From assembly GCF_036088315.1 (NCBI RefSeq), contig NZ_CP107996.1, forward strand, positions 4,857,501 to 4,921,500: DNA of 64,000 nt, in the 5' to 3' direction. Both the position numbers and the translations under genes were made by a program. The notes beneath the pieces were generated by a model, which saw only the letters and a list, made by a program, of their open reading frames with translations, was not told the origin of the DNA and did not search any database. Shown here in pieces: positions 7,667-16,645 of this stretch. This stretch comes from Streptomyces sp. NBC_00344 (lineage in GTDB: Bacteria; Actinomycetota; Actinomycetes; Streptomycetales; Streptomycetaceae). Each line of letters begins with the position of its first letter. Position 1 is the first letter of the stretch.

Positions 7667-8974
7667 GTGACCCAGACAAGCCCGCCCCAGGTTCCGCCCC
7701 GGGACCCCTCCCAGGACCCGCCTCAGGGACAGCCGATACGCCGGCGCATACTCGCCGACCTCACCCCGCTGCGCACCTCACCCCATTTCCGGCGGCTGTG
7801 GTTCGGCAACACGGTCTCCTGGATCGGTCAGGGCATGACCGCACTGGCGATCTCCCTCCAGGTGTACGACCTGACCCGCTCGAGCTTCTCGGTCGGCCTG
7901 GTGGGGCTCTTCTCCCTGGTGCCGCTGGTCGCCTTCGGTCTCTACGGAGGAGCCGTCGCCGACACTCTGGACCGGCGGAAACTGGGACTCTGGAGCGCCA
8001 TCGGTTCGGCAGTCCTCTCGGCCGGACTGTCGGCAGCCGCGTTCTCCGGCCTCCACCACGTCTGGTTCCTCTACGGCATCGTGGCGCTGCAGTCCGTCTG
8101 CGCGGCCCTCAACGCACCGGCCAGATCGGCGATGATGCCCCGGCTGGTGCCGGCCGAGCAGCTGCCTGCCGCCAACGCGCTGAGTTCGATGACCGGGACC
8201 TCCGGAATGCTGCTCGGGCCGATGCTCGGTGGACTGATCGTCGGCTTCTGGGGCTACCAGGCCGCTTATCTCGTCGACGCGCTCTCCTTCCTGGCCGCGC
8301 TGTACGCGATGTGGCGGCTGCCCTCGATGCTTCCGGACCGGGCGGCCGGAGCCGGGCGCCGGGCATCGGTGCTGGACGGACTGCGCTTCCTTGCCACGCG
8401 TCCCAATCTGCGCATGACGTTCTTCTCCGACTTCTGCGCCATGATCCTGGCCCAGCCCAGGGCGCTCTTTCCCGCCGTTGCCGTGCTCTGGTACGCGGGC
8501 GATGCCCGCACGACCGGGCTGCTGGTCGCGGCGCCGGCGGTGGGAGCACTGCTCGGCGGGGTCTTCTCGGGCTGGCTGAGCGGCGTCAGGCGGCACGGTC
8601 TCGCCATCGTCTGCGCCGTCGCAGGGTGGGGGCTCGCCGTGGCGGTGTTCGGACTGACCAGGAACATCTGGCTCGGGCTGTTCTTCCTCGCGGTGGCCGG
8701 AGCCGCGGACACCGTGTCGATGGTGTTCCGCAACACCATGATGCAGGTGGCGGCGCCCGACGAGATGCGCGGCAGGCTGCAGGGGGTCTTCATCGTGGTG
8801 GTGGCGGGCGGCCCGCGACTCGGCGACTTCCTCGCCGGATCGGCGGGAGATCTGTCGACCCCGACCGTCGCGGTCGTCGGTGGCGGCATCGCCTGTGTTC
8901 TGGCGGTCGCCCTGCTGGCCTTTGTGGGCCGCCGCAACTTCCTGCGCTACGACGCCAGGTCGCCGCAGCCGTAG
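7667..8974 (+). CDS. MFS transporter (EntS-like family)
   Basis: A 435-residue major facilitator with about 12 membrane segments, beginning after a proline-rich cytosolic N-terminus (TQTSPPQVPPRDPSQDPPQG). The pattern RRLWFGNTVSWIGQGMTALAISLQVYDLT and GGAVADTLDRRKLGL resembles the MFS_3/EntS group of exporters of siderophores or macrolides. The substrate is unknown. GTG at 7667 is chosen because it directly precedes the proline-rich start; GAGGG sits rather far upstream, so initiation could be leaderless or weak. It converges on matB with only 12 bases between stop codons and no room for a hairpin. Confidence 0.85.
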   Translation: MTQTSPPQVPPRDPSQDPPQGQPIRRRILADLTPLRTSPHFRRLWFGNTVSWIGQGMTALAISLQVYDLTRSSFSVGLVGLFSLVPLVAFGLYGGAVADTLDRRKLGLWSAIGSAVLSAGLSAAAFSGLHHVWFLYGIVALQSVCAALNAPARSAMMPRLVPAEQLPAANALSSMTGTSGMLLGPMLGGLIVGFWGYQAAYLVDALSFLAALYAMWRLPSMLPDRAAGAGRRASVLDGLRFLATRPNLRMTFFSDFCAMILAQPRALFPAVAVLWYAGDARTTGLLVAAPAVGALLGGVFSGWLSGVRRHGLAIVCAVAGWGLAVAVFGLTRNIWLGLFFLAVAGAADTVSMVFRNTMMQVAAPDEMRGRLQGVFIVVVAGGPRLGDFLAGSAGDLSTPTVAVVGGGIACVLAVALLAFVGRRNFLRYDARSPQP

Positions 8975-8986
8975 CGCTCTCGTCCG

Positions 8987-10417
8987 TCACACTCCGGCGC
9001 CACCGGCCAGCGACCGTTTGAGGATCTTCCCCATCTCGTTGCGAGGCAGCGCGGACAGATACCGGACGGTGCGCGGGCGCTTGTGCGGTGACAGCCGCCG
9101 GGCCACATGGTCCGCCAGCTCCGTTTCTCCCGGCGGGGACTGCGGGTCCCCGGGAACGATCCAGGCGACGATCCGCTCACCCAGATCCGCGTCGGGCTCG
9201 CCGGTGACAGCCACATCGGCGACCCCTGGATGCTCGAGAAGCGCGTTCTCGATCTCGCCGGCACCGATCTTGTAGCCGCCGCTCTTGATCAGATCGGTTG
9301 CCTTCCGGCCGACGATCCGGACCCGGCCCTGCTCGTCGACGGCCGCCAGATCGCCGGTACGGAACCAGTCGCCGTCGAACGCGGCCGCCGTCGCGTCCGG
9401 CCGGTTCAGATACTCCAGAAAGAGATTCGGTCCGCGCACCTGGATCTCGCCGATGCCGTCGGCCTCGTCCGCCAGGCGCAGCTCGACGCCGCGCAGCGGA
9501 ACACCGACGGTGCCGGGCGGGGACGCGGTGCCCGCCCCGGCCGGGGATTCGGAGCACAGCATCAGGGTCTCGGTCATGCCGTACCGCTCGATCACCCGGC
9601 AGCCGGTCGCCGCCGTGATCCGCTGGTGGTCGTGCACGGGGAGCGCCGCGGAGCCGGACACCAGAATGCGGGCCCGTGCCAGCGCTCCGGCCAGATCCCG
9701 GTCCGTTTCGAGGGACTCGGCAAGCCGGTGGTACATCGTCGGCACCCCGAAGAGCATGGTCGCTCCGGAGCGCAGTTCCCTTGTGACACCTTCCGCGGAG
9801 AACCGGCCCAGGTGGCGTACGGATCCGCCGCGTCGCAGCGGTCCCAGGATGCCGAGGATCAGACCGTGGACATGGAACAGCGGCAGGGCGTGCACCAGGA
9901 CGTCGTCGGCCGTCCACCGCCAGGCTTCCTCCAGCGCGTCCAGCGTCGAAGCGATGGCCCTGCGCGGCAGTACGGCGCCCTTCGGCGGTCCGGTGGTGCC
10001 GGAGGTGTACACGATCAGCGCGGGCGTCTCCGGGGAGGGCTCGGCGGGCAGCGCGGAAGGCGGACCCGTGAGCGGAATACCGATACGGTCCAGCCCCGCG
10101 AGTCCGGCAGGCAGTTCCTCGCCCGCTCCGGCCAGCACCGCGGTCGGCGCGCTGTCCGACACGATGTGCGCCAGCTCCCGCTCGCCAGTCTTCGGATTCA
10201 GCGGTACGGCCGCAACTCCGGCCAGCAGTGCGGCCACCACTCCGACCACCGTCTCGGGCGTGGGTGTCGCCCACACCGCGACGCGTCCGGCGCCGGTGAT
10301 CCGGGAGGCCAGCGTTCCGGCGGCCGCGGCCAGTTCGCCGTAGGACAGGGTGCGCGCGCCGAAGCGTACGGCCTCCCGGCCGGACGTGGGGTGCAGGGCA
10401 GGGAGAAGGACGGTCAT
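8987..10417 (-). CDS. matB: Malonyl-CoA synthetase
   Basis: A 476-residue acyl-adenylate-forming enzyme that activates malonate (often also methylmalonate) to the CoA thioester, supplying extender units for fatty acids and polyketides. It shows the AMP-binding loop YTSGTTGPPKGAVLPRRAI, GVPTMYHRLAESL, ERYGMTETLM, the hinge GRKATDLIKSGGYKIGAGEIE and the C-terminal lysine motif NEMGKILKRSL. Its sequence follows Streptomyces coelicolor MatB closely from memory, including PALHP...VRFGARTLSYGELAAAAG and AVWATP. No malonate transporter or decarboxylase is adjacent, so malonate supply is not explained here. Confidence 0.9.
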   Translation of the reverse strand: MTVLLPALHPTSGREAVRFGARTLSYGELAAAAGTLASRITGAGRVAVWATPTPETVVGVVAALLAGVAAVPLNPKTGERELAHIVSDSAPTAVLAGAGEELPAGLAGLDRIGIPLTGPPSALPAEPSPETPALIVYTSGTTGPPKGAVLPRRAIASTLDALEEAWRWTADDVLVHALPLFHVHGLILGILGPLRRGGSVRHLGRFSAEGVTRELRSGATMLFGVPTMYHRLAESLETDRDLAGALARARILVSGSAALPVHDHQRITAATGCRVIERYGMTETLMLCSESPAGAGTASPPGTVGVPLRGVELRLADEADGIGEIQVRGPNLFLEYLNRPDATAAAFDGDWFRTGDLAAVDEQGRVRIVGRKATDLIKSGGYKIGAGEIENALLEHPGVADVAVTGEPDADLGERIVAWIVPGDPQSPPGETELADHVARRLSPHKRPRTVRYLSALPRNEMGKILKRSLAGGAGV

Positions 10418-10493
10418 GCCCCGCACCCTAGACCGACCCGCACACGGGGGCGGCGTCCCGGGGCCGGGGCCACGCGCCATTGGCCGGTCGGTC

Positions 10494-11945
10494 TCAAGGC
10501 AGCGGCGTGCCGGGCCGCGGGGATTCGGGTGGTGCCTCCCAGACCGCCGGATTGGTGCCGCCCTCGGCGTCCGGTGTCTCCGATGTCCCGTCATGGGTGA
10601 CGGTCATCCGCACGGTCTGTGCCCGTGCGTCGATCACCACCGTTATGTGCGACACGTTCGCCGCCCGGTGGGCCAGGGCGAGCGCCCTGCGCAGCTCGGC
10701 CAGGAGTTCACCGCTCATCGTGTCGGGGATCCGGGAGTCCACCGGGCCGAGGAAGCGCACCGATGGGATGAAGCCCAGCAGCACGCCCGCTCCCTCCGTC
10801 TCGCGCAGTACCCGGCCGCGCAGCGTGGACGGTGCCCGGGCCGGTGGCTGCTGGAGGGCGAAGATCGCGGTCCTGACGTCCTGGATGGTGGAGTCCAGTT
10901 CGTCCACGGCCCTGCCGATGAGTTCCCCGAGGTCCGCGCCGTTGGCCCGGCGCCGGGTGGACTCCAGCATCATCTCGGTGGCGAAGAGCCGCTGGATCAC
11001 CAGATCGTGCAGATCACGGGCGATCCGGTCGCGGTCCTCGTACACCGCGAGCTGCTCCCGGTTCTGCTGTGCGTCGGCGAGTACCAGCGCCAGCGCGGCC
11101 TGCGAGGCGAACTGCATGGCCAGCGTACGGTCCACGTCACTGTACGGCCGGGAGCTGCGCCGCCGGGGCAGCGCCAGCGTCCCGATCAGCTTGCCGCCGC
11201 TCTGCAGCGGAATCATCATGCTCGGCCCGAAACGCGCCCTCACATGAGTGGTCATGCGGGGATCGGTCGACGAGTCCCCGATGAACACCGGTTCACCGCC
11301 GAGGAGTTGGACAAGGACGGAGGAGCCGGGCTCGATGGTGGTGCCCACCAGGTCGCCCGGGTCGTCGAAGGTGGACGCCGCGACGATCTCCATGCCGCCG
11401 GTCTCGGTGGGCAGCAGTACGACACCTGCCACCGCATCGGCGAGACTGCGGGCCTGTTCGGCCACGGTCGTCAGTGCGTCGTTCGCGGTCTCACCGGTGA
11501 GCAGGGCGTTGGTGACGGTGGCGGCCCCCTTGATCCAGCGCTCCCGCAGCATGGCCGTCTCGTACAGCCGGGCGTTGCCGATCGCCAGGCCGGCCTGGGC
11601 TGCCAGGACCTTCAGCAGCGCCTCGTCGTCCGCGTCGAAGGCCCCGTCCCGTTTCCCTGAGAGGCGCACGGCACCGAAGGTCTCGCCGTCCACCTGGATG
11701 GGCACCCGCAGCAGCCCGGGTGAGTCGACGGGAAGACTGATCAGGGCCTCGCCGGCGCTGCCGGTCGAGAACACGTCGCTGAGCCTGTCGCGCTCCGGGT
11801 CGACCACCGCCAGGACACCGTGGCGTGCGCCCGTCAGGTCTGCCGCCGAATCCACGATGTGCTGGAGGGTGGCCCGCAGACCGAGGCCGGTGCCGACGCC
11901 CGCCACCGCTTCGAGAAGCATCGGGAGCCGTGAGTCGTCGCTCAT
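10494..11945 (-). CDS. GAF-domain histidine-kinase-like protein with eroded ATPase domain
   Basis: A 483-residue soluble protein in the DevS/DosS style: GAF domain 1 (residues about 10-155, LRATLQHIVDSAADLTGARHGVLAVVD), GAF domain 2 (about 170-320), then a HisKA_3 dimerisation motif DRDRIARDLHDLVIQRLFA with the phospho-accepting His. The C-terminal HATPase region is degenerate: the N-box reads ELRRALALAHRAANVSHITVVID with no clear Mg-binding Asn, and the G-boxes are missing, the chain ending in a Pro/Glu-rich tail. Autophosphorylation with ATP therefore looks unlikely. No response regulator is nearby. It may act as a sensor that works through dimerisation or partner binding. Confidence 0.85.
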   Translation of the reverse strand: MSDDSRLPMLLEAVAGVGTGLGLRATLQHIVDSAADLTGARHGVLAVVDPERDRLSDVFSTGSAGEALISLPVDSPGLLRVPIQVDGETFGAVRLSGKRDGAFDADDEALLKVLAAQAGLAIGNARLYETAMLRERWIKGAATVTNALLTGETANDALTTVAEQARSLADAVAGVVLLPTETGGMEIVAASTFDDPGDLVGTTIEPGSSVLVQLLGGEPVFIGDSSTDPRMTTHVRARFGPSMMIPLQSGGKLIGTLALPRRRSSRPYSDVDRTLAMQFASQAALALVLADAQQNREQLAVYEDRDRIARDLHDLVIQRLFATEMMLESTRRRANGADLGELIGRAVDELDSTIQDVRTAIFALQQPPARAPSTLRGRVLRETEGAGVLLGFIPSVRFLGPVDSRIPDTMSGELLAELRRALALAHRAANVSHITVVIDARAQTVRMTVTHDGTSETPDAEGGTNPAVWEAPPESPRPGTPLP

Positions 11946-12019
11946 CGTGTCACCCCGGTTTCCCTCACCCGCCGTCCGCCGCGTGGCCGATGAGCGGACA
12001 GCGGTCGGTCGTTCCGCGG

Positions 12020-13057
12020 TCAGTCGTTCAGCGGGTCGAGGACCTTCTGCCGGATCTTTCCCTCCAGCATCGAACCCAGGCCGAGCACCGAGCAGACGTC
12101 GGGTCGTTCGGCGATGTGCACCGGCATTCCGGTGGCATCACGCAGCATCTGGTCGAGGCCGGGCAGCCGTGCGCTGCCACCGACCATTATGATTCCGCGG
12201 TCGACGAGGTCGGCGACCAGATCGGGCGGGCACTCACGCAGCACTCTGCCGATTCCGTCGATCACGGCCGTCAGCGGGCTGTGGATCGCCTCCCGCATCG
12301 CCGCGGTGTCCACGTCCACCGTGCGGGCCAGCCCGGTGATCACATCGCGTCCATGGATCGAGGTGGTCGGGGTTCCGTGCGGGGAGAGGCCGGCGCCGCT
12401 GAGGGTCATCTGCAGCGGGCGCACCGACTGCGTCGACAGCAGCAGTTCGTGGTGTTCGCGCAGGTGCTGCATGATCGCCCGGTCGATCGCCTCACCGCCG
12501 ACCGGGACCCGCTCGGCGGTGACGATCGAGCCGAGCGAGAGCACGGCGATCTGGGTGGTGGCCGCACCGCAGACCATGATCATGGTGGCGGTCGGCTGCT
12601 CCACCGGCAGCCCGCAGCCCACCGCGGCCGCGATCAGCGTGTCGACCAGCTCGACCCGGCGGGCGCCGAGTCCGACCAGGGTCTCGACCGTCGCGCGCTG
12701 GGCGAGCGGATCGGCCTCGTGCGGGGTGCAGGCCGCCGCACGCAGCATCGGGGTCCGGCGCAGTTTGCGTCGGAGTTTGTCACCGAGCAGCTGGCGCAGC
12801 ATCCGTCTGGCCATGTCGATGTCGACGACGGTGCCGCCGCTGACGGGGCGGACCACCCGGATGTACTGGGGGGTACGGCCGGTCATCTGCTCGGCGAACG
12901 CGCCGACGCCGATCAGAGCGCCGGTACGGACGTTGACCGCGGCGCAGCTGGGTTCGTCCACGACGAGCCCGGTGCCCTTCACGTACACCCGGGTCCTGGC
13001 GGCCCCGAGGTCGACGGCCACCTGGCAACGGCGCAACTGCTCAAGACTCACGGTCAC
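12020..13057 (-). CDS. mbl: MreB/Mbl-type actin homologue
   Basis: A 345-residue bacterial actin. The phosphate-1 motif is VAVDLGAARTRVYVKGTG, followed by the core VVRPVSGGTVVDIDMARRMLRQLLG, phosphate-2-like MIMVCGAATTQIAVLSLG, and the adenosine motif IIMVGGSARLPGLDQMLRDATGMPVHIAE. Several positions are less conserved than in MreB proper (for example GAART for GTANT). Streptomyces Mbl acts in spore-wall integrity and stress resistance, not rod growth. The nearby matB agrees with the Mbl locus in other streptomycetes. GTG 13057 follows GGGAG at good spacing; the open frame extends further upstream without a better start. It is an isolated gene, with no mreC or mreD beside it. Confidence 0.82.
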   Translation of the reverse strand: MTVSLEQLRRCQVAVDLGAARTRVYVKGTGLVVDEPSCAAVNVRTGALIGVGAFAEQMTGRTPQYIRVVRPVSGGTVVDIDMARRMLRQLLGDKLRRKLRRTPMLRAAACTPHEADPLAQRATVETLVGLGARRVELVDTLIAAAVGCGLPVEQPTATMIMVCGAATTQIAVLSLGSIVTAERVPVGGEAIDRAIMQHLREHHELLLSTQSVRPLQMTLSGAGLSPHGTPTTSIHGRDVITGLARTVDVDTAAMREAIHSPLTAVIDGIGRVLRECPPDLVADLVDRGIIMVGGSARLPGLDQMLRDATGMPVHIAERPDVCSVLGLGSMLEGKIRQKVLDPLND

Positions 13058-13220
13058 GACGGGATCTCCCGGAAGGCGCTGGGTGGAGCACCGGCGACGG
13101 CCGGCCCTTCCTCGTAATGGTGCGCGGCCGAAAGGCCGTGCGCGCGCTGGGCTGCGCCGGTCGGGTACCGGGCCCTGACACCGTGCCAGGGGTGACCTGG
13201 CAGCCTTCGGGACCGTCCTG

Positions 13221-13802
13221 TCATCCCGGTGGTTCGTCGGGGAACCGCACCTCCTGGAGCAGGCCCCAGGTGAAGTCGGCGACACAGCGCCGGCCGTCCG
13301 GCGGGGTGATGGCCAGCTGCCAGCGGGTCGGTGCCGATCCCTCCATCGGCCGGACGGCGGCGAAGGCGCGGGCCACCTCGTCGACCGTGCACGACCAGGG
13401 ACGCAGATCCTCCACCGAGGACAGCACGGGGCCGGCGGCCCCCGGGGCGCGGACCAGCCACTCGTTCCACACCGGGCCGCCGGGTGCGGTCAGCACCTCG
13501 AACCGCAGATCCGGCCAGAGCGGCACCTGCCACTGGAAGGCGTCGCACTCCAGATCGCCGATCTTCCTGCGGGTGGTCGCCGTGGGCTCGCCGAGCACCG
13601 AGCGGTAGCGCTGTGCGGCGCCTCGGGACCGGGGGGAACGGACCATCGCCTGCCAGCGGCGGTTGGCTTCCCGCATGACGGCGAGCGGGACCCCGAGCTC
13701 GTGGCGGGCGTCCTCGACCAGCCCCGGCTGCTGGTCGGCCATCCGGCGCAGCAGCACCAGCTGGAAGTCGAGCGGCCCGAAGGGGGCTCCTGGATGCGGC
13801 AT
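13221..13802 (-). CDS. Conserved hypothetical protein
   Basis: A 193-residue, probably cytosolic protein beginning MPHPGAPFGPLDFQLVLLRRMADQQPGLVEDARHELGVPL, with a Trp-rich second half (FQWQVPLWPDLRFEVL, PVWNEWLVRAPG, LRPWSCTVDEVARAFAAVRP, CVADFTWGLLQEVRFP). No domain is recognised and no membrane segment is present. ATG 13802 is preferred over the upstream ATG 13853 because the codon pattern becomes regular there. It is upstream of the actin gene on the same strand, with a 163-base gap. Confidence 0.68.
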   Translation of the reverse strand: MPHPGAPFGPLDFQLVLLRRMADQQPGLVEDARHELGVPLAVMREANRRWQAMVRSPRSRGAAQRYRSVLGEPTATTRRKIGDLECDAFQWQVPLWPDLRFEVLTAPGGPVWNEWLVRAPGAAGPVLSSVEDLRPWSCTVDEVARAFAAVRPMEGSAPTRWQLAITPPDGRRCVADFTWGLLQEVRFPDEPPG

Positions 13803-13914
13803 GCCCCCATCCTGCCCCGACCCCGCGACACACGGTGAAAGGGTGGCTTCCACACAAGATCCTCACAGGTTTGTGCCCCCGGTGGCCCCGCCGCCCGCAT
13901 AATCTGCGGTCGCC

Positions 13915-14595
13915 ATGGATTACTGCTACGCGTGTCGCAGACACCTCAACGGCGCCCTCGCCTGTGCCGGCTGCGGCACTCCTGCAGAGGATCTCGGGCG
14001 GCCCGCGGCCGACGAACCCGCGGTGTACGAGCTCCACATACGCGAGCCGGTGCCCGCAGGGCACCGGCGTGCCCGCAAGCGGCCCGGCCGTGCCCGTCGT
14101 GCTCGCAGGCGTTCCGGGCGGCGTACCGCGCTGTTCGCCACGCTGGGCGTGGTCCTTGCCGCCGGTGCGCTGAGCCTGGCCGAGCTGGCGACCGAGGCGC
14201 CGCAGCACGGAGAGGCCGCCGGTTCGGTACGCGAGGAGGACCGGCCCACGGAGCCTCCGGCCCCCGGTGGAGCCGAGAGCGAGAGCCCCGGCCGCCCGTC
14301 GGCCGTACCCGCGGCGCAGCGGTCGACGGTGGCGGGAAGGGGCGAGCCGTCCGGCGGACCGGGAACGGCGGCCGTCACGGCGGCGGCTTCCGCCTCCGCC
14401 CGTCCCGGGCCACGCGGGACCGCGTCCCCCGGAGCGCCCCAGCCGTCCTCGGCCGCACCGGGGCCCTCGTCGCCGGGGCAGAGTGACAGCCCGGGCACCC
14501 CGGCGCCCCCGCCCGCCTCGCAGCCGCCGCCCCCGCCACCGCCCGAACCGGCGCCGACGGAGACCTGCACCCGGTTCCTCTGGTGGTGCACCTGA
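13915..14595 (+). CDS. SCO2400-type zinc-ribbon membrane protein
   Basis: A 226-residue protein starting with a zinc ribbon (MDYCYACRRHLNGALACAGCG, two Cys pairs), an Arg-rich stretch (RRARKRPGRARRARRRSGRR), a single membrane segment (TALFATLGVVLAAGALSL, about residues 70-90), then a long Ala/Pro/Ser/Gly-rich outer region ending in polyproline and a short Cys-Trp tail CTRFLWWC. This matches the layout of the Streptomyces SCO2400 family, function unknown. Orientation is probably zinc ribbon inside, tail outside. A CATAAT box at 13898-13903 lies 11 bases before the ATG with no Shine-Dalgarno. Confidence 0.78.
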   Translation: MDYCYACRRHLNGALACAGCGTPAEDLGRPAADEPAVYELHIREPVPAGHRRARKRPGRARRARRRSGRRTALFATLGVVLAAGALSLAELATEAPQHGEAAGSVREEDRPTEPPAPGGAESESPGRPSAVPAAQRSTVAGRGEPSGGPGTAAVTAAASASARPGPRGTASPGAPQPSSAAPGPSSPGQSDSPGTPAPPPASQPPPPPPPEPAPTETCTRFLWWCT

Positions 14596-14605
14596 GCCGT
14601 GCGGC

Positions 14606-15025
14606 TCAGCCGAGCATGCGCCTGAGCAGGTCGCGCAGAACTGTGCGCTCCTCGGCGGACAGCTCTCCCAGCGGCTCCCGGGCGAAATTCAGTGACGCGC
14701 GGAGCTGTTCCGCGGTCTCGGTGCCCAGGTCCGTTGCCGCGGCGAGTTTGATCCGGCGGTCCGACGGGTCGGGGCGGCGCTCGACCAGGCCGCGGGCTTC
14801 GAGCCGGTCGACGATGCCGGTGACGTTCGACGGCTCACATTTGAGTTTTCCGGCGATACGGCGCATGGGCATCGCCTCGATGGAGAGCAGACCCAGTACC
14901 CGGGCCTGGGCCCCGGTGAGTGAATGCCCCGCCGCGGCTTCGTCGTACTCCTCGTAGTAGCGGGCGACGACGTCACCGATCAGCTCGACGACTTCGGAGG
15001 TCAGCGGGTCTGTTCGAGTGGCCAT
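14606..15025 (-). CDS. MarR-family transcriptional regulator
   Basis: A 139-residue winged-helix regulator: dimerisation helices (EVVELIGDVVARYYEEYDEA), recognition part LTGAQARVLGLLSIEAMPMRRIAGKLKCEPSNVTGIVDRLEARGLVERRPDPSDRRIKLA. The only cysteine is in the recognition helix; the N-terminal redox cysteine of OhrR is absent, so it is not a canonical organic-peroxide sensor. It is divergent from an MDR reductase and an ohr gene, which it probably represses. The start may be ATG 15025, ATG 15034 or GTG 15043. Confidence 0.85.
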   Translation of the reverse strand: MATRTDPLTSEVVELIGDVVARYYEEYDEAAAGHSLTGAQARVLGLLSIEAMPMRRIAGKLKCEPSNVTGIVDRLEARGLVERRPDPSDRRIKLAAATDLGTETAEQLRASLNFAREPLGELSAEERTVLRDLLRRMLG

Positions 15026-15034
15026 GGGAACCAT

Positions 15035-15118
15035 GATACCCACTTACTTGACAATCTAAAATATCGAGGCGCATGGTTGTTTCATCACCTGAAGCTTTTC
15101 TAGGAGGTTGCACCCCGC
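15035..15118. promoter_or_regulatory. Divergent MarR/reductase promoter region
   Basis: An unusually AT-rich stretch for this genome (ACTTGACAATCTAAAATAT around 15045-15063) holds a TTGACA-like -35 for the reductase and a plausible MarR half-site arrangement TTGACAATCTAA. A strong AGGAGG lies before the reductase ATG. Confidence 0.5.
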
Positions 15119-16138
15119 ATGTCAGTACTCCCCGCCACCGGCCGCGAATGGCACCTCACCGCCCGTCCGAACGGCTGGCCCACCCCCGAGGACTTCGCGC
15201 TGCGCGAGGCCCAGGTGAGCGAGCCCGCCGAAGGCCGCATCCTGGTCCGCAACCTCTACTTCTCGGTCGACCCTTATATGCGCGGCCGGATGAACGACGT
15301 GAAGTCGTACACCCCGCCCTTCCAGCTCGACAAGCCCATGGACGGCGGCGCGGTGGGCGAGGTCATCGCCTCGAACGCCGACGGGTTCGCGGTGGGCGAC
15401 CACGTCCTGCACGGGCTCGGCTGGCGTGAGTACGCCCAGGTGCCCGCTCAGTACGCCACCAAGGTCGACGCCTCGCTCGCGCCGCTCTCCGCCTACCTCG
15501 GCGTGCTCGGCATGACGGGTCTCACCGCCTATGCGGGTCTCTTCGACGTCGCCTCCTTCAAGGAGGGCGACACGGTGTTCGTCTCCGGCGCGGCCGGTGC
15601 GGTCGGAAACCAGGTCGGGCAGATGGCCCGGCTCAAGGGTGCCGCCCGGGTCATCGGTTCCGCAGGCTCCGACGAGAAGGTCAAGCACCTCATCGAGGAC
15701 CTCGGCTTCGACGCGGCGTTCAACTACAAGAACGGTCCGGTGTCGAAGCAGCTGCGGGAGGCGGCCCCCGACGGTATCGACGTCTACTTCGACAATGTCG
15801 GCGGCGAGCACCTCGAAGCGGCCATCACCTCGTTCAACGTGCACGGCCGCGCCACCATCTGCGGAATGATCTCGCAGTACAACAACACCGAGTCGACCCC
15901 GGGCCCGCGCAACCTGGCACTGATCATCGGCAAGCGGCTGCGTGTGCAGGGAATGCTCGTCAACGATCACACCGCCCTGCAGCCGCAGTTCGTCCAGGAA
16001 GTCGCCGGCTGGATCGCCTCGGGCGAGCTGAAGTACCAGGAGACAGTCGTCCAGGGTGTGGAGAAGGGTGTCGACGCCTTCCTCGGCATGCTGCGCGGTG
16101 AGAACACCGGGAAGATGATCGTCGCCCTCAGCCAGTAG
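15119..16138 (+). CDS. Zinc-independent NADP-dependent MDR oxidoreductase (CurA/leukotriene reductase type)
   Basis: A 339-residue medium-chain reductase without zinc-binding cysteines. It has LYFSVDPYMRGRMNDV, GLTAYAGLFDVASFKEGDTVFVSGAAGAVGNQVGQMARLKGAARVIGSAGSDEKV (the Rossmann site with an AxxGxxG pattern), and YFDNVGGEHLEAAI, all typical of curcumin reductase/15-oxoprostaglandin-type alkenal reductases. It likely reduces reactive enones or quinones with NADPH. AGGAGG is eight to nine bases upstream. It is followed after 64 bases by ohr and is divergent from a MarR gene, suggesting a detoxification operon. Confidence 0.88.
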   Translation: MSVLPATGREWHLTARPNGWPTPEDFALREAQVSEPAEGRILVRNLYFSVDPYMRGRMNDVKSYTPPFQLDKPMDGGAVGEVIASNADGFAVGDHVLHGLGWREYAQVPAQYATKVDASLAPLSAYLGVLGMTGLTAYAGLFDVASFKEGDTVFVSGAAGAVGNQVGQMARLKGAARVIGSAGSDEKVKHLIEDLGFDAAFNYKNGPVSKQLREAAPDGIDVYFDNVGGEHLEAAITSFNVHGRATICGMISQYNNTESTPGPRNLALIIGKRLRVQGMLVNDHTALQPQFVQEVAGWIASGELKYQETVVQGVEKGVDAFLGMLRGENTGKMIVALSQ

Positions 16139-16202
16139 TCTCATCATCAGGCCGCCGCGGTCGTGGGCGCGAGCCGCGGCGTACACAACGTAAGGAATTT
16201 TC

Positions 16203-16631
16203 ATGGCAATACAGAAGATCGACGTCGCGTACACCGCCGTGGCCACCGCGGAGAACGGCCGTGACGGCCGGGTCTCCTCGAGCGACGGCAACCTCGACGT
16301 GGTCGTCAATCCGCCGAAGGAGATGGGTGGAAGCGGCGCCGGGACCAACCCGGAGCAGCTCTTCGCCGCCGGTTACAGCGCCTGCTTCCAGGGGGCTCTC
16401 GGTGTGGTCGCCCGCCAGGAGAAGGCCGACATCTCCGGCTCGACGGTGACCGCCGCGGTCGGCATCGGCAAGAACGAGCAGGGTGGCTTCGGGCTGGAGG
16501 TCGCGATCACCGCGTCCATCCCGAACGTCGACACCGCCACCGCGCAGTCGCTGATCGAGAAGGCGCACCAGGTGTGCCCGTACTCGAACGCCACCCGCGG
16601 CAACATCAAGGTCGAGCTGGCTGTCGCCTGA
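16203..16631 (+). CDS. ohr: Organic hydroperoxide reductase Ohr
   Basis: A 142-residue OsmC/Ohr-fold thiol peroxidase that reduces fatty-acid and other organic hydroperoxides. The two catalytic cysteines are present (C61 in YSACFQGAL and C125 in HQVCPYSNATRGN), with the family motif NPEQLFAAGYSACF and the dimer-swapped N-terminus. Physiological reductant in this family is lipoylated protein or low-molecular-weight thiol. It sits behind the MDR reductase, with a strong terminator after it. Confidence 0.93.
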   Translation: MAIQKIDVAYTAVATAENGRDGRVSSSDGNLDVVVNPPKEMGGSGAGTNPEQLFAAGYSACFQGALGVVARQEKADISGSTVTAAVGIGKNEQGGFGLEVAITASIPNVDTATAQSLIEKAHQVCPYSNATRGNIKVELAVA

Positions 16632-16645
16632 CCTGTGTGAACACC

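Noticed and set aside
14606..15025. Calling the MarR gene ohrR because of nearby ohr
   Set aside because: The N-terminal reactive cysteine that defines OhrR is absent, and the MDR gene rather than ohr is directly divergent.
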